A program made the translations under genes and the position numbers. 64,000 nt of DNA from Myxocyprinus asiaticus (lineage: Eukaryota > Chordata > Actinopteri > Cypriniformes > Catostomidae): positions 19,676,001 through 19,740,000 of the forward strand of contig NC_059347.1 in assembly GCF_019703515.2 (NCBI RefSeq). Direction: 5' to 3'. Position 1 is the stretch's first letter; every line of letters begins with the position of its first letter. The notes beneath the pieces were generated by a model. It did not search any database, had not been told where the DNA came from, and saw nothing but the letters and a program-made list of their open reading frames with translations. Positions 54,100-64,000 of the stretch are shown here, piece by piece.

Positions 54100-55640
54100 T
54101 GTTTTTTGCTAACATATTTGAGCAAGCATTGAGGGTTTGTTCCATTTTATACCATCATGAGTAAATAAAATCTTACCCTACTTTATGCATGCCTCATGTT
54201 TAACAAGCAGTTCGCTCTAACATTCTTCACCAGGGTAGAGACGCTGGACTCCTATTGATATTCCAACCTCTCGCCTCTGGACTAGCTCCCCGCAAGGAAC
54301 ATTTAGCATAGCACTAGTTCTCTAAGTCATACACTATTTTTGCTCTGTTCCTCTTCAAATCCTCCAGTTTTGGCCATAAGGTAACCTAATGCCATTTCAT
54401 GCTTGAGTAGTGTGAGTCGATGGGAGTTATCATTGTCTTTAAGAAGGTGGAACCCTTTTATGGTTTCATTAGTGAATCCTGACATAGTATAGGTCATATT
54501 GTCTATGTGGTCAGTGAGGAATGTTACTTCATACCACGGAAAAATCCCTAATCTCCATTTTTCCCCTAAAGTTATTTGCCAATGGAACTACTCCATATTT
54601 TTAAATTGGGCCATGGCCCACTTTAACCTATTTCGATTTAACTCTTTCGCCCCTCAGCATCATTATATTGTGTAGTTTCAACTTTATCAAATAACAGCAT
54701 CCACTCCAATCAGTTGGTAGTCCATCAAATGTTTGATTTCCACACTGCCAATATAAACCCTATACCTAGGTTTACATGGTTTCTGAGGCTACTGTTTGCC
54801 ATGACTGTTTTGCTATCAATTGTCATAGCTATATTCTTATTCATGTTGCTATTTATAGACATAGACACCCCACATTTATAATAGGATAGGCTCATTATCC
54901 CTGTTAAGTACTCTCGGCAGGTGGACATGCCCACAAATTTCCCTGGCCCATTATTACAGACACATCTCAGATGTTCTAATTTCTTTATCCCAGTTGGTCT
55001 TTCTATTGGCATAACGTTCTCTGCCTTTTCTATTAGTTGCAGGTTAAAATTGTCATTACAAAGCATTAGCTAACATTCAATGGTCTCTAGTGGGGTATTA
55101 TTATTTTATGTGGTATCCAAGAATGCTTTGGCTGCCCTTCTGCTGACTATTGTCAGATTGAATAGTGGATTCCAGCTGCCTAGCGACTTAAATTTAGCTA
55201 ATATTGGCCCTGTTTTTGGCACTCCTCTACTCAAATATTCCAGGAAGCCCCTCCAAGAGTTTTGTTTCCCATGTTTCAAATTATCATTTCATTTGTGTCA
55301 AAACCCCACGGCTTCCATCCTGTGCCCGCCATAACGCTGTGCTTTTGTGTGTGTCATTTTGCCACTTTGTCGTTTTCCAGTTCTGATGTATTATAAAATA
55401 TAAGCACAGGCAGGATGATTAATGTTATTAATACACATCCCCACTACTTAGTTCCACTTCCTCCTTGACCTAGCTTCCCCCTGCCATTCTATGATTTCAG
55501 TCAATAGTTTTACTTGAGCCATTAAGTAAATTCAATTATCATACGTTTTCAGACAAAAAGAGATTTAGTCCCTCAAATCCATCTGTTGAATTTACGTAAA
55601 GATCTCTTTTACACTATTTCTTAAAACATATTTGATTACT
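54100..55640 (-). pseudogene. Retroviral env remnant, copy 2
   Basis: Region between integrase and the polypurine tract. The longest open part (55066-54725) is Cys-containing with a hydrophobic end. A later frame near 54,400 has an ALGYLMAKTGG stretch resembling the heptad/LDxLLxxxGG area of class I transmembrane subunits. Many stops. Assignment rests mainly on position. Confidence 0.55.
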
Positions 55641-55899
55641 TGTTAATTCTTGACACCTCATGGCCATTCAGATAAGAAAGGGAACCGTGTACAATTCTGG
55701 GTCACACTTTGGACAGTTCCAAGTGTGTCTGAAAGGTTTATACCGCCACATCCTTGATGTGTTTTCCCTTCTCTGTTGTGGTTGTTTTGTGTTCTTGTCT
55801 GATCTTCACCCTACTCCCAATCCAAGGGCCCCCTCAATTTTCCTGACCCTTGTTGGTCCCCCTAAGGGACTCTTCTGCCCCTGCCAAAGTTAGAGGCAC

Positions 55900-56374
55900 A
55901 CCTTGTGTGAGCTGCGTTTCCTTGGCCCGCTGCTAAGCACTGAGGTGCTCGCCGATCCTTCCCACTCCTCCAGGCTTGACGGGGCCCTACTGTTGTGGCT
56001 GGTGTGGATCCAGATAGCCCTCTCCACGATTTTTACCACAGAGTTGGTTACTAACAGCACCTGGTAGGGCCCGGTCCACCTAGGTCCAATTTCTCCTTTT
56101 GTAGTCCTTCACCACTACCCAGTCTTCTGGCTCCAGATCATGCAATTTCCCTTTCGCCTCCCTGGGGAGTGCTGCTTTCACCTGTCTATGAATATCACAA
56201 AGCACAGCAGAGAGGTTTGCACAATAACACAACATTTTATCCAAACAGTGGTCAGTATCACGCAACTGCCTTTTTATGTGGTTCAATTCCCATGTTAAGA
56301 GGTCTGCCAAACAAAATTTCAAATGGGCTCAAACCATTTTGTTTCCTGAGCCTTGCCCGCATCTGCATTAACAC
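55900..56374 (-). pseudogene. Retroviral integrase, C-terminal part, copy 2
   Basis: The frame of 56322-56080 reads through FCLADLLTWELNHIKRQL to HDLEPEDWVVVKDYKRRNW, the conserved C-terminal DNA-binding segment of class I integrases. A frameshift gives RWTGPYQVLLVTNSVVKI and the WIHTSH motif. The upstream part joins the fragment beyond the LINE at 58,276. Confidence 0.8.
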
Positions 56375-56380
56375 CAATGG

Positions 56381-57392
56381 CAAAAACACTTGAAAGGACA
56401 GTTTTCAATCAAATCTCTGCCTATCTCTCACAGAACAAGCTTCTGGATGACAATCAGCCAGGCTTCAAAAGTGGACACTCCACCGAGACTACCCTGCTGT
56501 CTGTCACTGAGTCGCTGAGACAGGCGAAAGCTGAATCCAGATCATCCGTCCTGATTCTACTGGACCTTTCTGCAGCCTTCGACACAGTCAACCATCAGGT
56601 CTTACTCTCCACCCTCTCTTTGCTGGGCAATTCCTATCTCTCAGGTAGGTCCTTCAAGGTAGCCTGGAGAGGTGAGGTGTCCAAGACACATCAGCTATTT
56701 ACTGGGGTACCTCAGGGCTCAGTACTTGGGCCACTTCTCTTCTCTATACACACAACATCACTGGGAACCATCATTAAGGAACATGGTTTCTCTTACCACT
56801 GCTACGCTGACACGCAACTCTACTTTTCTTTCCAGCCCAACGACACCACAGTGACTGCTCGAATCTCTGCCTGCCTGGCAGACATCTCGGCCTGGATGAA
56901 GGAACACCACCTGCAACTTAACCCAGCCAAGACCAAACTCCTTGTCTTTCCAGCCAACCCTGCTGTTGAACACAACATCACTGTGCAGCTGGGTGCAACT
57001 ACAGTTACGCCTTCCAAAACAGTCAGAAATCTAGGGGTAACCATCGATAACAAATTAAAATTCACAGACCACATCTCAAAGACTGCAAGATCATGTAGAT
57101 TTACACACTACAATATCAGGAAGATAAGACCCTTCCTCACTGAACATGTCACACAAATTCTTGTTCAGTCACTTGTCATAACTAGACTGGATTACTGTAA
57201 CGCTCTCATTGCAGACCTCCCTGCATGTGCAATTAGACCCCTGCAAGTGATCCAGAATGCAGCAGCATGTCTGGTCTTTAATCAAACAAAGAGAGCACAT
57301 GTTACACCACTCCTTGTCTCTCTTCACTGGCTGCAGGTTGATGCACGTATCAAGTTCAAGGCTCTGATGCTGGCATACAAAACAGTCACTGG
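56381..57392 (+). pseudogene. LINE reverse transcriptase fragment
   Basis: Open from 56353 to the SINE junction. LERTVFNQISAYLSQNKLLD, QPGFKSGHSTETTLL, LILLDLSAAFDTVNHQVLL (first Asp), TGVPQGSVLGPLLFSIHT and YADTQLYF, where the usual YADD pair reads YADT, then NPAKTKLLVFP and VRNLGVTIDNKLKF. There is no endonuclease. The frame continues after the SINE (57847-58070) with SAPAYLKSFLQ and FGFIIPHWWNDLP. Confidence 0.88.
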
Positions 57393-57846
57393 AGGGGGCC
57401 TGGGTAGCTCAGTGGTAAAAGACGCTGGCTACCACCCCTGGAGTTTGCTAGTTTGCTAGTTTGAATCCCAGGGCATGCTGAGTGACTCCAGCCAGGTCTA
57501 CTAAGCAACCAAATTGGCCCGGTTGCAAGGGAGGGTAGAGTCACATGGAGTAACCTCCTCGTGGTCGCTATAATGTCGTTCGTTCTCAGTGGGGCGCATG
57601 GTGAGTTGAGCGCAGATGCAGCGGTGGATGGCTTGAAGCCTCCACACGCGCTATGTCTCCGTGGAAATGTGCGTGGGTTGATGGTCTCAGACGCGGAGGC
57701 AACTGGAATTCATCCTCCGCCACCCGGATTGAGGCAAATCACTACGCGACCACGAGGACTTAAAAGCACACTGGGAATTGGGCATTCCAAATTGGGTGAA
57801 AAAGGGGAAAAAATCAAAAAACAAAAACAAAAAAAACAGTCACTGG
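57379..57846 (+). mobile_element. tRNA-derived SINE with 14-bp target duplication
   Basis: The element is 57393-57832, flanked by AAAACAGTCACTGG (57379-57392 and 57833-57846). The tRNA-like head has a box A (TAGCTCAGTGG, 57405-57415) and a box B (GTTTGAATCC, 57459-57468). A long unrelated body rich in CGTGGTCGCTATAATG-type motifs follows, with an A-rich tail. I recognise the family as common in cyprinid fish (recall, not checked). Confidence 0.88.
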
Positions 57847-58275
57847 TTCTGCTCCAGCATACCTAAAATCATTTCTGCAGAGCTACACACCCACTAGAAG
57901 CCTGTGGTCGGCTATGGAACGTCGCCTTTTTGTACCAACACAAAGAGGCACCAAAACACTTTCCCGAACTTTCGGCTTCATCATACCACATTGGTGGAAT
58001 GACCTTCCCAACTCCATCCGTGACGCTGACTCACTTTCTGTCTTTCTGACTAAAAACACATCTTTTCCATGAGCACTTAACCAGTCACAAAAAAAAAAAA
58101 ACATTTCCTTGTTGCACTTTAATCTGTTTTGAATGCTATTCTGATGCTAGTGAAACTTTGTAATATGGCACTTTTCATACCACTGTCTCCTTAAGATGAT
58201 TCACTTATGTGTTCCTCTTTTGTAAGTCGCTTTGGATGAAAGCATCTGCCAAATGATTAAATGTAAATGCAATGG

Positions 58276-58640
58276 TAATGCTTGAACCCAATTTAGTCGT
58301 TTCAACTAAACATTTGACCAATTTGTTTTTTTTAGTGTGCCATTTTCTCTTTCCACTGCTCCCCCACTCTTAGGGTGGTAGGCACAGTGTGTTGTCATAT
58401 AAATTCTCAAATACTGACCATGTGATGTCAAAAAAAGTGAGTTCCATTGTCACTGCTAATTTTCCCTGGAATTCCCCATCTGAATATTATTTCTCTCGTT
58501 AGAACTTTTGCCACTGCACTCGCATCTGTCTTACTGTGGGGTACGCTTCTACACACTTGGAGAACATGTCTACAATCACCAGGCAATACTTTTTGCCTTC
58601 TCAATTTGCACATATTACACATTTTTGACAAACCCCTTCA
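58276..58640 (-). pseudogene. Retroviral integrase catalytic core, copy 2
   Basis: CLVIVDMFSKCVEAYPT (first Asp), GIPGKISSDNGTHF (second Asp) and a later HPKSGGAVERENGTLK (Glu) give the DDE order, spread over two frames. The 3' continuation is across the LINE at 56,374. Confidence 0.83.
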
Positions 58641-58779
58641 TGAACCAGTACATATTTATTTGTGAACCAGTACCTATTTATTTCACTCAGCATCCCTCCT
58701 TTTGACACATGGTCTACACTGTGTGTCAGTTTGGCATAATGTGGAAATAAATGATGTTTACCATTTGGACCGACTCATA

Positions 58780-59345
58780 TGCTGTTTTGCTTTGAACAGT
58801 CAGCGTTCTTCCAGGCAGCTTTCTCCTCTGCTGTGGCTCTGCTCTGCAAATCAATTAAATCTGCACTTGGTGTGTGTGTGTCAGTTTGCAGAATAGAAAC
58901 AAAATTGTGGTTTTGAACTTCCTGTTGATCAGCTTTCTTTGCTGCAGCATCTGCTCGTGCATTTAACCATCAACAAATAGTTCAAACTCAGCATTGGAGA
59001 GTGGTGTACCCTTGAGGTCTGGCCTGAAGGAGCAAATGGCTGTTATTGAAGCAATCAGTCATGTGGTTTACCATCATCTGCTGTGGGGAGAAAAGTTGTA
59101 GGGTTAAGAACTGTACATATTTTAACAGTAATGTTTGGCATTTCCAATAATACAGCATTGTATCTTAACCATCAAGCTGCAGACAGGTGAGCTGTTTTTT
59201 GTTCTAACAGTATAGGGTCAAATGTTGATAACCCACCAAATCTCTGGAAGCAAGCACTGATTTTTCTGCAGCAGCAACAGCTCTAAGGCATTTAGGCTGC
59301 CCAGTTGCCACTGTGTCTAATTTAGATGAGAAATAAGCTGCTTGC
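58780..59345 (-). pseudogene. Retroviral RT connection / RNase H remnant, copy 2
   Basis: AYFSSKLDTVA, KCLRAVAAAEKSVLASRDLV and LPTADDGKPHD match copy 1 (44,220-44,480). RNase H proper and the linker follow in broken frames. It joins directly to the protease region, so RT is deleted. Confidence 0.75.
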
Positions 59346-59389
59346 TTTAATTTCCCCCATTGTCTTTTCAATCGAAAGTGGCACCGTAT

Positions 59390-59570
59390 AAAACTCTTTT
59401 ACTGAATCACCAGTCACCCCAATCATTCTAATGTATCAACCACTAAATTTGGGAGGGGGTGTCAATTCTTTGTTCATGATTACAGATTCTGTGGCAACGG
59501 AATCCACTAAAAATGCAATTGGTTTGTTTTCAACTGTCAATGTGATGGTAGGCATCATTTTATAGGCTGA
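59390..59570 (-). pseudogene. Retroviral aspartic protease, copy 2
   Basis: PTITLTVENKPIAFLVDSVATESVI contains the active-site segment. The usual D-S/T-G is DSV here, which would abolish activity. The following PPPKFSG and VPLSIE parts fit the flap and downstream strands. Confidence 0.7.
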
Positions 59571-59639
59571 ATTGGAAAGCATTGCATACATCATGTTTTC
59601 ATGTGTGTGTGTGTGTTAGATTCTGACTCACAGGCCCTT

Positions 59640-60960
59640 GGTTCACCATCCCCTGTCCTCGACCCCCCGGGGAGTTAGTACTCCTGTTGATGTATATGTG
59701 TCTGCGGGTGCTCCTTAATGTCCTTTCTAATCTCTGGACAGTCTCTGATCCAGTGATCTGTTACCCCACAGTTGAAACATCCATCTGCAGTGCCTCTGCC
59801 TACCCCCCGTTTCCTCCTCTGCCTCTTCCACACCCTCTTGCTCTCATGGGCTGGGCTTTTGCTTCATATGTTTGCAGCTGTGTATTTGCAGTCTGTCATA
59901 AGTGGCTTTCTCTTTCTTCTGTGTTTCTTAGAGTGTACAGCATGATTTTCTACATCTTGCAGGCAGTCGCAGTTCACACAGTGGTTTTTAAAATGTTCAC
60001 AAATGTCAGGTATGCTGTGTGGTGTCTGGTGGTGGAGGGGGACAGCTATTGCTCTTTATACTCGGGGGTGGCGCTTTGGGGTGCTGTCGGTTGAACTGGG
60101 TCTTGCACTGGTTCTCTGCCATCATATTGACCTTCATGTTGGTCCTCGTCCTGGTCCCGATGTCGTCCGAAGGGAGTTGAGTCCAGGTCTGGGTCACCTA
60201 CATATTTCAGACACTGAGAGATTTTGTTAGAGGGCCCTGTCCCTCCCTGGTGCATTTTTCTGTCCCTCAGGTTTGTTTCAGTTAGCCAATCAGAAAATGC
60301 TTTCCAATCACCCTTACATAACTCATGCCCTTAAATAACTCATGTTTTTCTGTTCTTTCTTACTCATAGTCTCATGTTTTTCTTGACTTGCTTTTTCCCT
60401 CTCTATCAGTTTTTCCTTTAACTGTTTCATCTGTATTGTGCTAAAAATTTCCAATCTTTGGAAAACCACATTCAGCTACCCAGATCTCTAATTGAGTGCA
60501 GCTGCTTGGTCCATAATTAGTTAACATGTATCTACAATTTGGAGCATCCATATCTGGACAGAGGTCTGGACCTCTATTAATGTAATTATTTTTGTTCAAA
60601 TTCAATCCCATTTTCCCTTTTTACTGCAATTATGCGATTCTCTAGTGGTTCCAAACCTTCCCTAGTAACCTGTCGGTTAAAATAATTTGATCAATTATTT
60701 AGAATACCTTTTATTTCAGCATTGGTCTTTCCTTAATTAAAGATTTAAATTTCCCTAATTAAGAATAACAGTAGAATTTTTGTTGCAGTCCCAGACTGGC
60801 TATTCTGACTCTGGTCTTTCCTCAACTAAATAACAATTATAAAAATTTTCATCTATTGAGAATCACAGTGGAATTTTCTTACCAGAAAGTTCATGTTTGT
60901 TGAGGTGACCCCATCCTCAGGCTTCAGGTTCCCGCTTCTCACCCTCTTTTATAGGGGAGG
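59640..60960 (-). pseudogene. Retroviral gag remnant with CCHC knuckle, copy 2
   Basis: CFNCGVTDHWIRDC at 59738-59779 is a perfect C-x2-C-x4-H-x4-C zinc knuckle of nucleocapsid, followed by RKDIKEHPQTH. The upstream part (60,255-60,006) has Asp/Arg/Gln-rich low-complexity sequence. Capsid and matrix are too broken to assign. Confidence 0.72.
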
Positions 60961-61030
60961 TTCAGGTTTCTCAGGGACTCTAACCCTGACTGTGATTAGG
61001 TTTCTCAGGGACTCTAACCCCAACTCAGGG

Positions 61031-61039
61031 ACTCTAACA

Positions 61040-61075
<36 letters not shown>

Positions 61076-61135
61076 GAAAGGATACAGCTGTATATATATA
61101 TATATATATACATGAAAGGATACAGTATCTCCAGC
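61031..61135. repeat. (TA)n microsatellite with duplicated spacer
   Basis: Two TA runs (about 61044-61072 and 61093-61110), each followed by CATGAAAGGATACAG. Confidence 0.9.
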
Positions 61136-64000
61136 CGGAGCACTGTGGGAAGCGGGTCGTATCTCGCTGAAGTGCTGCATTGTTCGACGATGAGTGTTTG
61201 AAGTGAAGAACACGTTCACCGAGAGCTATTGTACAAGGGTTTCAATTAGGTCATCAAGGAAAGTAATTTCCCCACAGCAATGTTGAGTGGACAGAATCTA
61301 AAGTGAATTAGTATTTGCTGTGGTCTCCCATGTACCTCTATAGAAGGTTAAACCTAGAAATGTTAAAAGGGTCAATTCTAAACAGCCCAGATAGCAAGAA
61401 GACTTTGATTGTATTTTGATTCTATGTTAGTTGTAATCTGACAACTCCTTAGTGTTATGGCTGTTATGGGATAGTTAAGTATCCAGCTGATGCACATTTG
61501 AGAATCTCAGTGGACCTGAATGTCATCCAGGTATTTCTTGCCTACTGTTTTATGAATAATAAGGATTCCAGCATCATTCTCATTTGACAAAGGCCTACTA
61601 TAGAGCAGGGTAGCATTACAGGAGAAGGTAAACACACAACCAGTGCAAAAATGTCTGATGGGAGATGGTACTTGTCTGTAACTCAGCAAAATGGGGCTGA
61701 TGTCAGGGAACTGGAATATTTGGAAACAACATGTGTGATCAAGTAGTGTGGAAACAATCATTTGTAAAGCTGGACATTTGATTCAAAACCTCCCTGTGTG
61801 ACAAATTGCCTGGATTTCCCCAATTACTATAGGCCTACATACATACCTCCTGAATGCATGTTTCGGCATCTATTCTCACACTTAGAAAAGTAACTTTATG
61901 CATATTGTATGCTTAGTAAGAAGTCTAAGAATTCACTAAATCTATTATTTATTTATTTTTTTATTCATTATGAATCTGCTTTCTGGCACTATTTTTTGAA
62001 AGTAACAGCATGGTTTCTCCAACCACTAAGCACTTAACAATGCTCTTTACCTAAGGGATCTTTCATTCCGTTTGCTTCACTCACCAAACAATAAAGCTCT
62101 CACTCTCCTCAGGATAAAGATAGTTCAGAAGATTGAAATACAGCTGTGATGGTCTATCAATTTGAGGGCCGTCTCAAATTGCTTTTTGTAGATGTGTGCT
62201 CTACAACAGTGAGTGTACAGGAAAAAAACTCTGTAGAATATTTCCCTGTTGTGCAATAGGATATTTCTGTTAGGCCTATATGGAGAGGATGACAAACCAG
62301 AGATAAATGCTTTACTTGTTTTGTCATTTAAATCTTATTTTCTGATCCATTTATTTTCTTTAAATCCAATTTTATCAAACTGTTTTTTTTCTATCTCAAC
62401 ATAAAGAAAGCCGTGTTCAATCACCTACCTCGAGCTCTCATGATCCCACCACTAATCTATCTGACCTACAGATGACTTTGTGCTTTCCTTTTTCAGAAAA
62501 TGCAATTTGGATATGAGGCATTTTGTCATTGGCACAACTTGTCTGTGACAGACACTCTGAGCTTGCTGGCCAGCAGAAAGTAGAAAAGGTGACGAGAGAG
62601 AGAATGAGAGAGTGATAGAGACATACTGAGAGAGAGAGAGAGAGCTGAAGTGTCTACAGGAGTAATTCCTCTGTTATCCTTCAGCATTAGGGTTGAGCTC
62701 TCATGCACATCACGTCTGCGCAACAGACTGAGATGTCAGACTAAAATGCCCCAAACAGATGCATCTAATCAGTGAGCTTTTTGAAAAACACTTTTTATGG
62801 GAAAATAAAGAACAATTCGGATAGACGAAGAAGTGTTAATCTGTGAATTGTGCATGATTCAGCCTGAATTTAATGGTTGGTGTATATGTAAAATATAATG
62901 TAGATCATTCTTTTTGGGTAGTTGACATGTCAAAAAAAAATTCTCAAAAAGATTTCAGGTTGATATATATGTGTGTGAAAGGGAAAGATTGTACTGTATA
63001 AGGGTAAGTGTATTTTTTGTGACTGTCACTTTACACTAGGGTACAATGTGGCTAAAAGGCCCTTTGGATGTTTAGCAACAACAACAAAAAACAGCAATTT
63101 CCTTAAAAAACTGGAGCACGGTAACAAATTGTTTTGCATAAGGAATAGATGTTATAATTTGAGAATAAATCCAAAAGAAATTGAAATCAATAACTAGGAA
63201 AAGGGCTTTTATCACATTTTTCTTTTTACAAAAGTGTGTTACTTCATCAATGTATATACTGTATATCGTAACGCACTTTGGGGTCACAAAAATAAATAAA
63301 TAAATAAATAAAATAAAAAATGCACTTCTTTAGACCCTTTGTACCCTAATTATGAATAGATTAATTTTTAATGGCTTTCAGTCTGGTCAAATTCAATCCA
63401 AAGATCATAGGTGAGTGCAGTCTCTTAATAACAGTACAGTACAAGAATTAGAAAATTGCTGTTTAAAATAACCTTAGATAGAGTTAAGATCGATGTCAAT
63501 ATTCCCTTTTACAGATTCCAATACAGTATAGTATTGTGCTATTAATAAAAACTTGCATATCCACAAACTGTTCTGTTAGTCACTCTATTGGTTTGTATGA
63601 CATAGGTAAATACATCTAAAATAGATATGTCTTTAATTCCACTGTTCAGAGCCTAATCCTAATGGACATTTAATGTAAAAAAATAACCCAACAACTGTGA
63701 AAATACTGCAGTGGTAATACTGACCATGTGAATGTGTCTCAATCTCAGCTAAAATTTATGGTATTATTTTAATCTTCATGTGTAAGTGTATATAGGCTTT
63801 TCATGGCAGATTTAAAACAGGCTCAGACTACTACTAATACTTGCATTCTTACCAAGCTTGTTAGTCATCTTGTAGCAACATGCTTAACTTTAGTCAACTG
63901 CAATAGCAAATTGACTAGCAAAGTGGTCGCTGTCAGCAATGAGCCAGGAGAGAGAAGTTAGTGAACCCAAATGCAGTATTTAATGAAGATGAATATACAA
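61136..64000. other. Intergenic DNA
   Basis: No gene recognised. Contains short GA runs (62595-62645) and an (AAAT)n run (63290-63320). The last 60 bases (AGAGAAGTTAGTGAACCCAA) resemble the start of a further LTR element but run off the window. Confidence 0.45.

Larger units (their letters stand above)
56375..58275 (+). mobile_element. 5'-truncated LINE (L2/Jockey type) inserted in integrase
   Basis: The element 56381-58269 is flanked by CAATGG (56375-56380, 58270-58275). It starts inside RT and ends in GTAAGTCGCTTTGGATGAAA and CTGCCAAATGATTAAATGTA, a 3' tail widespread in fish LINEs and their SINE partners. It is on the strand opposite to the retrovirus. Confidence 0.82.
53716..61030 (-). 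mobile_element. Endogenous retrovirus copy 2, defective and interrupted
   Basis: Minus-strand order: leader (about 61,030-60,940, same CACCCTCTTTTxTAGGGGA block as copy 1 near 46,110), gag with a CCHC knuckle, protease, RNase H, integrase, env, polypurine tract, 3' LTR. The RT coding region is missing between protease and RNase H, and no 5' LTR is found. A LINE carrying a SINE interrupts integrase. It is homologous to copy 1 over the RNase H region, so it belongs to the same or a close family. Confidence 0.8.

Noticed and set aside
57402..57470. Candidate tRNA gene
   Set aside because: The A and B boxes belong to the head of a SINE flanked by a 14-bp duplication, with a long non-tRNA body; it does not fold as a full tRNA.

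Overview
This is vertebrate nuclear DNA, most likely from a teleost fish and probably a cyprinid. The evidence is one multi-exon gene with GT-AG introns encoding a noelin/olfactomedin-1 protein, AT-rich non-coding DNA full of simple repeats, and transposon families typical of fish: hAT, Tc1/mariner, Kolobok, Harbinger, Ty3/gypsy, DIRS, L2/Jockey-type LINEs, a tRNA-derived SINE and endogenous retroviruses. The cyprinid assignment is inference from familiar repeat ends.

Region 1 (1 to about 20,000) holds the only host gene I can support. It is olfm1 on the + strand, with exons at 929-1078, 2277-2432, 4250-4469, 14030-14136 and 17338-18012. All splice phases agree. Together they encode 435 residues, exactly the human OLFM1 length minus the roughly 50 residues of the first exon (signal peptide), which lies upstream of the window. 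The introns carry several transposons. The 9.6-kb intron holds a set nested three deep: a terminal-inverted-repeat element, interrupted by a hAT element (perfect 8-bp target duplication), which is itself interrupted by a Kolobok-like element (TTAA duplication) encoding a THAP domain.

Region 2 (about 20,000-28,800) is intergenic. It contains the 3' end of a minus-strand Ty3/gypsy element whose terminal ORF consists almost entirely of in-frame 13-codon (39-bp) repeats.

Region 3 (28,819-46,690) is a stack of transposons. A hAT-like element (28,819-33,429) contains a Ty3/gypsy element with both LTRs, and that contains the right half of a DIRS element. A separate DIRS left half lies at 34,491-36,575. 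A minus-strand endogenous retrovirus (39,440-46,690) is interrupted by an 8-bp-TSD inverted-repeat element, which is interrupted by an L2/Jockey-type LINE.

Region 4 (46,700-61,030) continues the stack: an LTR-like segment; a minus-strand DIRS element split by a Gmr1-like gypsy fragment and carrying a degenerate tandem array; and a second minus-strand retrovirus copy interrupted by a LINE that carries a SINE. Region 5 (61,030-64,000) has only simple repeats that I can recognise.

None of the element ORFs is intact, so apart from olfm1 the window is best read as a graveyard of nested mobile elements whose order of insertion can be worked out. I found no new host pathway. The most unusual signal is the coding minisatellite with a fixed 13-residue period at the end of the gypsy element.
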